NCBI RefSeq assembly: GCF_958450345.1
Contig: NC_088780.1
Coordinates: forward strand, 92,888,226-92,952,225
DNA from: Calliphora vicina
Taxonomy: Eukaryota > Arthropoda > Insecta > Diptera > Calliphoridae
Reading direction: 5' to 3'
DNA length: 64,000 bases
The position numbers were made by a program, and so were the translations under genes. Positions 1-14,100 of this stretch are shown piece by piece (within the stretch, counting starts at the first letter, position 1; every line of letters starts with the position of its first letter). The notes beneath the pieces are model-generated. The model had not been told where the DNA came from. It did no database searches and saw nothing but the letters and a program-made list of their open reading frames with translations.

Positions 1-247
1 TCTCCATTTCAATTATCATCAAATCAAAGTACCGAATTTGTTTTACTTTACTCCCAGGTAACAGAGCATAACCAAACGAGGTCAAAATTATGTCTTCCTA
101 ACAATACCGTAGCCGAAGACAGTAGTTAGAGGTCTTTGAGCGAAAGCAATTATCTGGCTGGATTAGCGTATTCATTGTCATATCTATTATATTGTAGTTA
201 GTCGATTGAGAGACGAAACCTGTGTATCTCATTGTCCAAAACAATCA

Positions 248-494
248 CCCCTATCGGCAATAACATGTGAAATTTTGTTCCCATGAAATATCCATTTCCC
301 TCGAAGGGAAAATTGCTATCGGGAATATCATGATGAACTTTACATTCACAATAGTTGATTTTGTTCGTAACAGCTGTTTATTGTTTACAAAATTCCATCT
401 AAAAATTTCACAACAAGGGGAATTTTTTTCACGTGAACGAAAAAAGGAAAAGGGAAAATATTTCATGTGAAACGTTGATTCGCGATAGGGGTGA
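248..494. mobile_element. palindromic MITE, CACCCCTATCG termini
   Basis: The left arm starts CACCCCTATCGGCAATAAC; the reverse complement of the right end starts CACCCCTATCGCGAATCAAC. Both arms continue into a CATGTGAAA / TTTCACATG stretch. The flanks show a possible 3-bp AAT duplication. The small ORFs on both strands here are just readings of the palindrome. Confidence 0.6.
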
Positions 495-685
495 ATAATT
501 CATTAAACGACCGAGAGCCGAAGTATATATATTGTCGGAATGTTTACCAATTAAGAATCGAAAAGTATATCCATCGGATAGCGTCCACAAATTGTTATTC
601 TGAACGGGGTGGTTTGCGATGAATGGAGAGCTGAAGAATTCAATTTGTTGGATTGTCTCTAGACATATACACATAAAAAATTATA

Positions 686-1062
686 TTTCAATTCAAACAT
701 TTATCCCATATTGAACTGGTTTCAATTATTTCATAATTGAATCAAGTCTTCATTTGCTCAAAAACAAAATTTCTTGATATTTTCTATTGAATTTTGAGTT
801 TTGAATTTCATTATTTTCTTAATTGAAACACAAAAAATAACAAAAATGTGTTTTCAATTACGAAAATTATCTATTCAATAATTTTTGTAGTTGAAATTCA
901 ACCAATAACGAAAATTGTATATTCAATTGTCAAAATAAACAAATTCTAAACTCAAAATTCAATAGAAAATATCAAGAAATTTTTTTTTGAACAAATGAAT
1001 ACTTGATTTATTTATGAAATAATTGAAACCAGTTAAATATGTGACAAATATTTGAATTGAAA
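686..1062. mobile_element. MITE with inverted arms of about 125 bp
   Basis: The left end reads TTTCAATTCAAACATTTATC and the right end is its diverged inverse. The arms also share the segments around AACTGGTTTCAATT and TTTCTATTGAATTTTGAG. The center is AT-rich and has no coding content. The superfamily is not determined. Confidence 0.65.
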
Positions 1063-1212
1063 CGGTTTAAGAAATAGTTTTTTCTGTGTACAGCTCCAGA
1101 TTAAGAGCCGAATAACTGAATTCGAAGCATAGCCTCCGAATTGTCTACCAAGGTATGGCAATATTTTAAAATTTCAATTTTGAATTGTCTATAACTTTTC
1201 AAGACCTAGCCG

Positions 1213-1597
1213 TTGCACTACATATGTATATTCGCGTAACTCATAAAGGGTTTAGTTTATTGAAAAAACTGAAAAAACCGAAATTCCGCAATAAAATTAC
1301 CTTTAAGCAAGGCTTAACATTTTTTTAATCTGCAAAAATTCGGAAAGAAATTGGAAATATTTCTAAAACGACTGCGCAGATTAAAAAAGTGTTAAGCCTT
1401 GCTTAAAGGTAACTTTATTGCGGAATTTCGGTTTTTTCAGTTTATTCAATAAACTAAACCGAAATAACGTTATATCTCGAAAACAAGAGCTAACCTTAAA
1501 AAACGGCTAGCACCACTGGAATCAACGTAATCGAATTAGTTTAACCCACCGGGCCCCTCTTGACAGAAAAAAACAGTGTAAATTTTGTGCACAGTGT
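1213..1597. mobile_element. non-autonomous relative of the 60.5-kb Sola-like element, with internal palindrome
   Basis: Positions about 1470-1597 reverse-complement to the same terminal sequence as the element at 60530: it begins ACACTGTGC, then CTGTCAAGAGGGG, GGTGGGTTAAACTAATTCG and a GGTTAGCTC...TTTCGAGATATA block. Inside is a hairpin of roughly 100-bp arms around position 1345 (arms contain TTAAGCAAGGCTTAACA and its inverse). The left terminus is unrecognisable. Confidence 0.65.
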
Positions 1598-2014
1598 TAT
1601 TAATATACATACATAGATCAAGCTAATGATATTTTCAAAAACAATTTTTTGTTTGAATAACAATAAATAAATAAATTGATTGATTTAATGTTTCCCTAAT
1701 TTCCCATCGATTGCACAAATCTAGTACTGCATTCAAATATCACTTAAAAATTCAATTATTTATCCCCCATATTATTTATATTTACTGCACAATTAGTTTC
1801 ACTTTCAATTATAGCACAACTAAAAAAAAAAATCTCTGGCGATATACAGACATTACACACAAAAAGAAATAATTCATATTTTACTACTCATTCGGGTAGC
1901 ACACCCAACACCCCAAAATTGTTGGAAGGGCACCACTCCCTAACACAATACACTGAAAGTCTCCTGTGTGATGGTACGTACGATTGTTTAATATTTTGTA
2001 TTTTGTCTACTTAC

Positions 2015-2191
2015 CGCAACGGAATTCTTCATATCAGCAAGTGCTGATGCAAATTCAGGAAACTGCAATTCTGGGCAATAAATAATGGGAGCCAATAAAT
2101 CTCCAGATTTACGTCCAGCTTCCACTGACTTGACTTCCCATTCTTCGGAATTTGTCAGTATGGCACCATGATATTTGCCCGTAGCAATACC
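2015..2191 (-). CDS. grsm: grsm coding exon 4 (GIATGKYHGAI to MKNSVA)
   Basis: It encodes residues 477-535, phase 0 at both ends, with an acceptor ending TTTACAG and donor GCG|GTAAGT. It continues LTGAQ with GIATGKYH as in NPEPL1 and ends MKNSVA. The expected final stretch (active-site loop with a His, then C-terminus) is not found between 1 and 2014, so at least one more exon lies outside the window. Confidence 0.95.
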
Positions 2192-5100
2192 CTGTAAAGA
2201 CACAAAAAAGCAACAAAAAAGATTTTTTAAAATAAAGTCAAAGTCAAATATTGAATGAAGAGTGAAAAAGTCAATTTAATGCCGATGTAAACACAGATAC
2301 ACACGCACATACATTCACATAGTCATACACACTCATGCAATTGGGGAATAGTTACAAGCCAGAGAGAGAGAGAGAGAGAGGGGGCAACATGCAGCAAAAA
2401 CTCTTCATGAATTATTTGCATTTCATGTTTAAAATGGGGGGGAGTAAGAACGTGGGGGTCTCGGGTCGAATAGAGCAATTGTGTGAAACCAACTTAAATG
2501 CTTAAAAGTTAAATGATGATAATGCCAATGGGGACATAAAGCAAAATATAAACCAGAACACACAACAACAATGGCAGACGTCGTATTGTAACCAAGACAA
2601 GACAATATAAGCCAAACCATTGGGGAATTTAGCAACTACAATTGGGAAAATACTTATGTACGACTATTCGCAATAACAAATTCATGCTCTCAACTATTAA
2701 TATTCCACTAGATACCAATGAACTTACAATTAATAATATGTATGTATATATGTTTGAATGCCATCACTGGTGATTTGAATTTAGGTTATTACATATTTAT
2801 TTATTAAAAAAAATGTTTAATTTCATATCAAAAATATAAAAAAATCAGATTTTAAAACTGTGGGTTTACTAAGGAATGAGATCAAAAAACCTTAACACAC
2901 GTTTTTCCTTAAAACTTTTAACCCAAGTATTATTTGATTTTTTTTTATCAATTGCCTTTGGAAAGTATGTCAGTTATTATGTTTAATGCCAATTATGTTC
3001 ATTTGTTGTTAATCTAATTAAAATGAGTGACGAGTAAAAAATGCGTACTAAAATTATTAAATATTTTCAACAAAACCCAACTTCGTCCTACAAAAAATTG
3101 GCCAAACAAAGATCTGGCGTCAAACTAATTCCAATGTTATTAAACAGCATCGGGAAAACTTTTCCCTTGATAGAAAACCTGGTTCAGGTTTTCAGAATAG
3201 AAAACATTTTCAAAAGAGCTCCCAACCAGAGACCTACGCCGACTAAATTTCTCCAAAAGAGGTGCGGCTTAAAGCCGGCTATTTTCAAGCCGACTTAAGT
3301 CGATAAGCTCAGCTGGCTTACAGCAGTTTGACGCAGGCTCAAAAAAGTTCCTGACAGGAACTCTGCCATTACCTGCTGCATAATGGATGACGAAGCTTAT
3401 GTTCTGGGAAATTTTTCGTAACTTCCGGGTCAATATTTGTTGTAGAAAAGTTTAGGACCCAAAAGCAGAACATTTTTCCAAACAATTCTTGGTATGGCAA
3501 GCAATATGCAGTTGCGACAAAAGAAGCCAAACCTTTGTTACAAAGGGGCTCTAAAAATACCGAAATTTACATCAAGGAATGTTTACAAAAAAGAGGGTGC
3601 TTCCATTCATAAGACTTCTTAATGTGTCCACTTATTTTTGGTCTGATTAGGCATGCTGTCACTATGGTCAGCAAGGTCTTGAGTGGTACAAGAACAATAA
3701 TGTGGTATTTGTAGCAATAGAGGCAAATTTTCCAAAAGCCTACCTCTTCGAACAAAGTTACAGATAGCTCTATAAAAACCTTAATGGAAGGGTTCCGGAA
3801 AAGCTTCATAAATTCATCACTATTGATTAGAACTATAAAAATAATAGTTTTTGCAAGTTGTAATAATAATTTCAATCAAATAAAAAAAGAATCAAAACTG
3901 TAGGTTTAGTGAATTCTTTTTTATTAACATTTATATAAGGACTGAGATCGAAAAAATCTTAACATACATATATGTTAATCACTTTATGAGTCGATTAAAT
4001 GATGTCCTTCCGTCTGGCTGGATCTCCATGTAAACATTGTGCGCAAAGTACAGGTCGCAATTTTGAAAATATTTAAATAAAATTTGGTAAGCCTTTTTGA
4101 AACTGACAAAGCCTTTTTGAAACTGACTGAAATCTGTCCATTATTTTACCTAACCTCCATACAAATGTCATCCCGAAATTGGACTTTTTCGGCCATAAAT
4201 GATTAATTTATAAAGGTACCTAAACAAATTTCGATCCAAGTTTTGAATATACGGAATTCATGTCACCTAACTTTATGAAGATCGGTTCATAATTAGTCAT
4301 AGCTCCTATATAAGGACCACTTCCAAAAATCATTCAAGAAAATAAATTATTAAATTTTTTCATTTTAGAGATAATTATGATACCTACACCTGGGAAAAAT
4401 GTTAATCAAGTGTAATTTTTCTCAAAATTATTTGAAAAGTTGCTGCATTGATTTTTGGAAGCGAGCCTTATATAGGAGCTATGACTAATTATGGACCGAT
4501 CTTCATAAAGTTAGGTGACATGAATTCCTTATTCCTGACACCATATCTTGATACTAATAACATTATTCCTGACCATCAATTTGGTATCGAATAACAAACC
4601 TTATCAGGAAACCCTTCGAGAGCAAACAGTATTACTCTCCAATATTTATAGATGTTTCTCAATCATTTGATAAAGTCTGGCACGATCAGCTTATATCAGA
4701 GACCGAAAATAACGGGTTCGCTTTCATTTCAATGGTAAATTCACATACATAACCATTTAAAAGTCGTTTTTGCGTTATATCACTGAGAGTGATTTAAGAG
4801 AAATAAAAAAAACATAAGAAATCAAAGGTCAGTTTCGTAAAGGTCAGTGTATTTCCTTTATTTGTAAACTTTAAAAATAAATAGCAAAAATTCATTAAAA
4901 TAAATATTAAATTAATAAATCATTTAATGTAAAATTTTCAATTTCACAAAATATCGACGATTTCAAACAAACAAAATTTTATACAAATCTAAGAATTAAA
5001 AAATAAAATTTTTTTACAAAAATTCATAATTTTTTACAAAAATCAACAATTCCCTAATCTATCTTATATATAAAAGAGTAACGTTATGCCATGTTTCCAA

Positions 5101-8100
5101 GGCAGTCTGAATTACTTAATTCGCGTTTTGAATTACGATTGCGAATCAAACTGTTTACACAACAACATTCGTAATTCAGTTTGACATTTATTTATTTCTT
5201 CTTGTTTTTTTCTTCTGTTTACATGTTTTGTTTATTTTGTTTGTTTGGTGCGAATTTTAAATTTGTAATTTGGCATTGGATAAAAAAGGTAAGTAAAAAC
5301 ATAAAATTGTAGCATTATTAATTAGACAAATATAATTTAATTATTATTTTCATTAGTAGAAAAAAGATAAAGTGCAAGCAAGTGGGACCAGATAAAAATT
5401 AGAGATGACAGTCATTCGTTCGTAATTCATAAGGTAATTCAAACTGAATTACGTACGAACAAGGTAATTCGCACTTGAAATTTTGTATGGCGAATCATGT
5501 AATTCAGTTCGTAATTGGGGGTTGTATGACGAATGAGAGCGTGAATGACGAATAATGCCGTCGTGTGAACATGGTATTACTGACTGACTGAATGACTGAC
5601 TGATTCATCATCCCACAGCTCAAACGACTGAAGCTAGAATCATGAAATTTTAACCGTGGCTTCCTCCCTCCCTAAAACGATCCACTAAGAAGGGATTTTT
5701 GGAAATTCGTTTAGGGGGTAAAACCGGGTAAATTCGGTAACCTTATATCTTCAAATCTAATAAAGATACAAAAAAACTTAAAATGGCATGTTACTCCATT
5801 TAAAAAATAAGCTGACAGGTGTTTCGTACTTTTTCGAAATTCAAACCTTTTAAGGGATAAAACGGGTAAAAACTGTATTTTGGTACTTTTTTGGTACCCT
5901 ATGTATCTTTTAAACCAATAAACATAGAAATAAATTTTAAATCGTATTCTTTACTCATCAAAAAATAAAAAAAATATAAGTTTGGTACTTTTAGGAAATT
6001 CGAACCCTTAAGGGATAAAAATTGAGTTTATTTTTGGTACTTTGAAAAAGTTACCAAAAAGGAGATAACATCGGGAAAATACATTTTATTTGAAATTATT
6101 AAGCCAATTTTGATAATTTTTTTTTAACATTGGTTCCTGGATTCATACAAAAATTAACTAACAGGGTGTTATTAGGAACTCGAGTGCCAAGGATATTGGG
6201 CGAAATCCGTGTAAACAGTTTGGTACTTTTTTTAAAACATATTTTTCTTGGGCACATTAACACAGATTTTATTCTTTTGAGACATGCCTGTAGCATAAAC
6301 AATTTAGGCAAAATGGTTTATTTTTAAATTTCAAACTTGATTTAGTACTTTTCTCCTAATGGTACTTTTTTAATATTTTAAATTATTTCACTTATTGTCA
6401 TTAAAGTTATCTGAGTGAAGTTAGTATTAAAAATAGGGGATAATATTTAGGTATCAAAATCTGAGAACTGAACTATAGGTACTTTTTTATTCTTCTGATG
6501 GTACTTTTTTAATTTTCTATAACAAACATGAAATTAAGCATATATGGTCCTAAGTGAGTGAGAATTCTAGGGGCAGACTTTTTGGTACTTTTTCTTTATT
6601 CGAATGGTAATTTTGGTAATTTCTTCACCAATGAACCTAGAAACATGATATAAAGCTTACATGGGCCCGAGTGTGTGGGAATCCACAGGTGGCTGCTTTT
6701 TGGTACTTTTTCTAAATTCTAATGGTACTTTTTGAATTTTCTGTATTATTGGACCTAGAGATATGAAATTAAGTATATATGGTCCTAAGTGAGTGAAAAT
6801 TCAAGCGGATACTTCATGGTACTTTTTCTTTATTATAATGGTACTTTTTTTAATTTTCTGTAACAATGGACATAGAATCATGAAATTAAGCGTATATGTT
6901 CCTAAGTGAGTGAGAATTCTAGGAGGAGACTTTTTGGTACTTTTTCTTTATTCGAATGGAACTTTTTGTAATTTCTTCACCAATGAAGCTAATGGCATGA
7001 AATTAAGCTTATATGGACCCGAGTGAGTGGGAAACCACAAGTGGGGATTTTTGGTACTTTTTATATATTCTAATAGTAGTTTTGAATTTTCTGTAATAAT
7101 GGACATAGAAATATGAAATGGTCCTAAGTGAGTGAAAATTAAATTTTCTATAATAATGGACCTAGAGTTTCCAAAAAACCGAAGAATTTCAAAACCGCGG
7201 TTTCGATTTTAAAAGATTGAAAACCGATCGGTTTCGGTTTTAAAAGATTGAAAACCGATCGGTTTCGGTTTTGTGATAATTTATTAAACATTAAGTGTTT
7301 TAGAAACAGAATTAGTTGATAATATAGAAAATGCTATACAAATTTAAAATTCAAACTTTGTTATGGTTTAGTGAATACGAATTCAAAAGTGATAATCAGT
7401 GGTACTATTTCTTTATTGCAATGGTACTTTTTGAATATTTTATAATAATAAACCTAAAAATTTAAAATTAAGCACACATGATTCTGAATGGTAACTTTCT
7501 TTAGCATTTTCTATAATAATGGACCCAGAAATATGAAATTAGACATTTACATTTAGATTCACAAAGGAAGACTTAATAGTACTATTTCCTTCTTCTAATT
7601 GGGGTGGCGAAGCGCACGGGGTCAGCTAGTTTAACATAAAAAACGATTTTAAGATTTTACAAAAATTGTATGTTCGTTTCGTCCACTTTAAAAATAGGCA
7701 GTTGCCCTTCTATACAGATTAACCCTGTAACATACCCTGGTATCCTTCCCGACCGCCGTCTAACATTAAACCACCATATTGAATCAAAAGTGAAACATAT
7801 AAAACTGAAGTCCATTCAAATGCACTGGCTCCTTGGTACTCGATCATACCTAGACTTGGGAAACATAATCTTCTACTAATATCAAAAAGATATAAAGACG
7901 ACAGTCTAGACTCTTAAGAATAATAACAAGTGATCCTTGATACTTTAAAAATTGTAACATTCATAGGGATCTCAATGTTCCTATAATGCGCGAGGAGATC
8001 AAATACTCTACTTCAAATTACAAGAACAATTTACTAGATCATCCAAATCTCCTAGAAAAGGGTATTGATATCCTTAGAAGAATTGAAACTTTGAACCTAG

Positions 8101-11100
8101 CCAGATAATCTTATTGATGAATACTTTTTGTTTGATATTGCAGTGGCAATAACAACTTTATTTAAAATTTACATAGGTTAAGATGTTAATGCTTATTGTG
8201 AATTTCTAAAAATAAAAATTCAATAAAAAAACAAGAAAATTAAAAAAATATTTTACACGTTCAAGATGGAAAATAATTTAGTTAGTTAACAATTTTATGA
8301 TATCGTTAAATATTTTTCTAACCATTTTGGTCTTTAGTTTTATGCACAATTTAAATTTTGTAAACAAATTCAGTGGTATATAGATTGAATATGTAATAAG
8401 CGTTACAAAAAAACTGACTCTCATATTTTCAGCTAAAATGTGCATATATTTCAGCTAACAACCGTTTGTTATCAAACAACATATTTAACATTTATTTTAT
8501 GTATTTTATTTGGCGAAAAAAATTATTGGCGGAAAAGTGCGGAAAATTTGTTAAATTGCGATAAATAATTGCAAATGCATAGAATCATTGAACTATTAAA
8601 TGATTCTGAAACACACAAAAACACGATTTCAATAAAAACCAGCATGAAACTCGGTACTTATACCCAGAACAACTCTTACACACTCTCATGTTTACAGTGA
8701 GCAGTAAAAAAATAGTAATAAACAAAAGGAACTTCAATAAGCCTTTTAAAATTCAATAAATTTCAAATAATTTCAACCTTAACTGTGTGCTTCTTTCTAT
8801 ACATAAATATTTGCTAAAAACACACTCACATTTCTATAGATGGCCAATAAACAATACATTGGCAAAATAATATTTTTTTATATTTTTTTTTAGTTTAAAG
8901 GAATAAGTAGTAGCAGGAACCACATTTGCATACAAACTGTAATGCAATATTACATTTTAGACAATCACAATATTTTGAATTCAAACCAAATATTTTACCA
9001 TAAATAACAAAATTGTTAAAAGAAAACTTTTCTCAGATGCAACAAAAAAAAAAAGAAAAGTTGTATAAAATAAATGTTTAGCATAGATTTATTGTTGTTG
9101 TGTTTTTGTATTTGTATTGTTATCCAAAGTGAATATTGAATAAAAATCACATGCAACACTCACATATTTCAATATGCTCAACTTATAAGATACAAAAATA
9201 CTCATCGTTCGTTTGTTCGTTCGTTTTCCTAGAACGAATAATTTGCACAGAGCACAGACCTGTTTGCGTAATCGATTGGTGAACAATTAAAAACAGGAAC
9301 GTTTTTTTAATTGTTTGTATTTTCTTATCGCATTTTAAATATTAATCGATTTTTATCGATTTATCTTTTATCAAATAATGAAATTTCAATCTATCAAAGA
9401 TTTAAGCAAGTGTCGCGACATGTCGTTTGTAACTGCATTTTTTATTTCTAAATACCAAAATTCCTAAAACGGGGAAAACAAGTTCCAAAAACTGAGTTTT
9501 TTTAGAAAAGTGCCGACTGTGACGTTATTTACCGTGTGATAGTAAACAAACTTTGTAAGTATTTAAAAAACATATGGGGTTATACAAATATGGATCTTTT
9601 TGGAGGATCAGTGCTTCGCCTTTTTAGAATTTTTTACTCAAACCAAATTTTTTTTTAAAATTGGCCTAGTTTGGCTAGGCCTGGTGGGGACTAGGTTCCC
9701 TTAAGGGAGCCAAATTTTACTTTACACACTTTTGCATTAAGTTCTCATTCCGGATCATATAAAAATTGTATATAGTCCCGAAGAAATTTTTTTTTACCAA
9801 AGAAAATATATAAAAAAAATGGGGAAAAACGTAAAAAATACGGCCCTTTTTACTAGTTCCAACTTCGGATGCATGTAACTTTTTATAGGGATGAGATAAC
9901 TGTTGGCAAGTTTTATTTATTATATTTAGAATTTTATCACCAATATAGCTGATATTTTAAAAATAAATATGGACCGTCCGTAGGCCGGCCATATCTAAAA
10001 AACCAAAAAAAGATCGAGCAAAATTAAAAAAAATAAATCAATAAACCTAAATATCTCTTTAACTACTAGAGATAACCTACACATGTAAGCATATTCTCAA
10101 GGACTATTTATATTTTAAGTTGCAGCTCATTCAGTTAAAAAATGGATTTTTGGCGATTTTTTAAAAAAAATTGGGCCCAGAGGTGACAAACTTTGAGGGG
10201 CCCTGCACTGGCCCCCATTAGAGCTAGATAGCTGAACAAATGCAGATCAACTGGAAAACACCTCAGCTCCAATCATGTGAAATTATCCAATAGTTCCCGA
10301 GATACCGAATTATTTCCAAAAAAAAAGTTTCTAAACCACAAATCTGTTACACTAAAATTTCTGTTAAGTCAGTATGTGTTTGAATTCAAAATTTACATTT
10401 GATATGTTAATAACATTTTGCACGCATTATATGAAAAAACGTACAAATTTGTCAAAGCGGGCAAGGTTTGTGGAACTTCTGAGGAGTAAATAAAGGCTTT
10501 TTATATAAGTATTTGATACTGTTGAAAACATTATGACCTGAGGATTGATATTTTAGTAAAATTAAATAATTTTATAAAATTTTGGGACTTCATTTACCTT
10601 AAAAACTAAAAAAAACTTTCATATGGTGATTTTCCACGAATAAAAATATAAAATTTGATTTAATGTACAATTTTAACGGTTAAAGATATCATAACAAAAT
10701 TGGGAACTAATTTAGATCCAAATGTCCTTAAATTAATGACATTATAATTTTTGACATTTTTTATTTTCAAATACCGAAATTCCTAAAACGGGGAAAATGT
10801 ATTCCAAAAACTGAGTTTTTTTAGAAAAGTGCCTACTGTGACGCTATTTACCGTGTGATAGTAAAACAACTTTCTAAGTATTTAAACAACATATAGGGGT
10901 ATACAAATACGGAACTTTTTCGAGGATCGGTGCTTTGCCTTTTTAGAATTTTTTTACTGAAACCTAAATATTTTTTTTAAAATTGTCCAAGTTTGGATAG
11001 GTCTGGGGGATACTGTGTCCGCTTAAGTGAGTCCAATTTTACTTTACGTGCTTTTGCATTAAGTTTTCTTTCCGGAACATATAAAAATTGTATATAGTCC

Positions 11101-14100
11101 CAAAGAAAATTTGTTTCTACGAAAGAAAAAATAAAGGGACTATTTTAATGTTGCTCTGCATCTTTAACAATTATTTTTTATGACCAGATTTAGTTTTTTT
11201 ATTGGCTTTATTCATTTGACTGTGAAAAAAATGCGCTTTAATTTCTTTATTAATTTTGAATTAATATTTTTTTTACGTTCAGTATATAACTTATGAAATA
11301 AAATGCTTATTTTGTGGAATAAAACAGAGGTCATCAGTAAGAAGATTGTTTAACAGGACCCAGAGTAAGGCGTATAGAGGACTGGGACACATATAAGATG
11401 TGCTACACCAAGAATAAAGGAGATCTGAAAATATCGAAAAGGACTTCATGGGCTTCTTACTGTGAGTCGATCGATTCTGTCAACGAGTTATCAATATTCC
11501 GTATATTATCGAAAGAATCTAGGACAACTCAATGGCTCATTGACAGAATCTAGCTCAAAAGGTACACTTTCCCGGTTTCACGGAGGTAGAGACCAGGATT
11601 AAGTATTATATTCTCAGTAGCTACCACTAATAGCTCCCGGCTATGCTACACAACATCACTGAGTGTGGTCTCTTTTATTTAGTGAATATATACATATGTA
11701 GGACGTGCTTGATTATGGGCCACGTACTGAAGGGGTGGAGAGGGTTTAGGCTATTATATATAGGCCAAGGCCGGCAAAGCAAGCCACTCTAAACTGAAAG
11801 ATTGCACACCGATTATTTTATAGTACTAATGAAAGTCCATTACTTGACGTGTTCGGTTATATTGAACAGGTATAGCGCCACAGAGATTATACACTGGCTC
11901 ATTCATAGATATAGAGTAATGCCAATTTCCATAACATTGAAATTGGAGCGATAAGCGGGACTTGCACTTAGAGAGTTCTTTGTGAATTGGATAGTAATGA
12001 TGCTAAGTAGCATCAATTACAAAATTGGTCTAAAGATAATGCTTACCAGAGGAACTACACAAGGAGTGAAGATAAACATTTTCACTATTGTGACAGTTAG
12101 CGGTATCGCCCTATCAAAAATATAGATAGGGTCATATTAATTATGATGAAATCTGTGGTCGAAAACTAAGTGACTGTACATTTTCCCAGCCTAAGACCCC
12201 AAATTAACATACTTATGTTTAAAATGTTACAGATTCACTATTTCGAAAAAAAACATCGGTTTCCGAAAACGGTATTCTTTGCTAAAGAGGCAGATCAGCA
12301 TCGACAATCAGAATAATCCCAATAAATGGGGAATACATGTACGGTCACATTATGTATATAACACAAATTTATTAAACATAATTTATAATTGTTTGTTTTA
12401 TTTTTTGTTTCTTTAAATACATTTTAAGTATTTAAATTAGTTCACAAATTCACTTCTATTGTTGTTGTTTATTCTAGTGTTAATCTATTTAACATGAATG
12501 AAGAAAATGCATTCGCAAATTCATTCATACTTTCATTCATACATTCAATTATTCATTTATAAGCAGTGTAGTGTGGCGCACTAATTGTCTGATTTAATAT
12601 AATACAAAAAGCGGCAGCAGCAGCAGCAGCAGCAGCATTAAAAATATGCTGCTGCATTTTGAATAATTATACAATTGTTTTTGTGAATTGCGGGTTAAAA
12701 ATTGAAACAACAGTGCAAAAAAATGTTCGCATACAGCCAGCCATTAATATTGTATACAAAAATATACTTCATACAAACATTTAATAATCCATAGTGGTTT
12801 TTTTATTACAAAAATGGAAAAATAAATAAAATCAAATAAAAGCCATTTTTATAATTGTAAAAGTTAAAAAAAGCAAAAATACGTTTTATTTTAATTTGAG
12901 CCTAACAAAAACATAAAGAACGAGTTATAATATAAATTTGATATTCATTCATTAAATAATGGATTAAATTAATTTTGAAATTAAAAAAAAAAATATAAAT
13001 TATAATAAAAACTATTTTTTATTAGAATAAATTTGTTTCTTAGTGCTTTAACTAAACTGAGTTCATTTATTCAATGCTTTGCTTCCTTTCATTCATTTGT
13101 AAAACATTCAATTTCGCCTTTACCCGCCCTTATTGAGAGAATCGCGCAAATTGTTTATCCTTGAACTGATTTTTGAACATTTAATATCGTTGCTTTTTTA
13201 CTCCCCCCCTCAATGTTAGTTGCATGTAGAGCACAGTAGACAGTAACGTTGTCTTCTAATATAATGATAATAAAATAATTTATAAATGAGTTATTTAGTA
13301 TTTGTCAATTGTGAGGAGCTTCTATTTAAAATATGTTTAATGTAGAATATCATTTTGGAATTTTAATGAGCATGAGAATTTTAAAAAATTTTCTTGGATG
13401 ATCTCATTGTCTAAATAAAAATCTGAAATTTAGATATAAAACTTAGAATGGCCGATGAAATATGGTGGAAGTCCAAAGTTTGATTTATAACCTTCGAAAT
13501 CGGGAAATATTTGACAGAATGTGTGGTTAAAGTGCCCATTTTATTTGTGTATGTAGATATATTTTAATGGAAATATATTCTTCAACGAACGGTATTTTTT
13601 CGATTTTGCAGGAATATAGTAGATAGTTTAGGTGTCCTCATACCATGAACTTTTTTCATTTTTCACGCCCCAATCTTTGATATTTTTTACATTGAAATAT
13701 ATACTCCGAAAATTGACCTTTAACCTTTTGGAAGTAAACAATTTTATTCAAACCATTTTAAGGACAATATACTTGACTTTAAAATGGAGTCAACAATTAT
13801 GCTGGTCTTTGAGTAGTTTCAAAGTTATGGGCAATTATGTATACATATATAATTTTAGACAATTTTAACAAATTTTTTTTAAGTTTCAAATCGCGATATT
13901 TTTACATCGGAATAAGTTTCCATTGAAAAAGTCATTGATATGAGGAACATATTGGATATATTATGTATGTGGTAAATTTCATTGAAATCGGATAGGGTAA
14001 ATCCGACTGCTGTCCGCTTTTACATAGATCCTCCCGTTTCCTTTCAACTTAAGTCTCATGCAATCTCATATAATTTCCTTTCAAATTCTTATAACTTGAC

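Larger units (their letters stand above)
5058..7629 (+). mobile_element. non-autonomous Helitron-like element
   Basis: It starts with TC (TCTATCTTATATATAAAAG) after A and ends CTAG before T, i.e. an insertion between A and T as Helitrons do. Just before the end, GTGGCGAAGCGCAC can form a short hairpin (GTG-CG with CGCAC, one bulge). The interior holds tandem units of about 120 bp and no Rep/helicase coding sequence. The start is followed after a nested insertion by GACTGACTGAATGACTGAC and a 'hemolysin-like' AT-rich body common in insect non-autonomous copies. Confidence 0.6.

Noticed and set aside
1..2014. Final coding exon of grsm
   Set aside because: No minus-strand stretch resembling the NPEPL1 C-terminus was found; these bases are MITEs and AT-rich intron.
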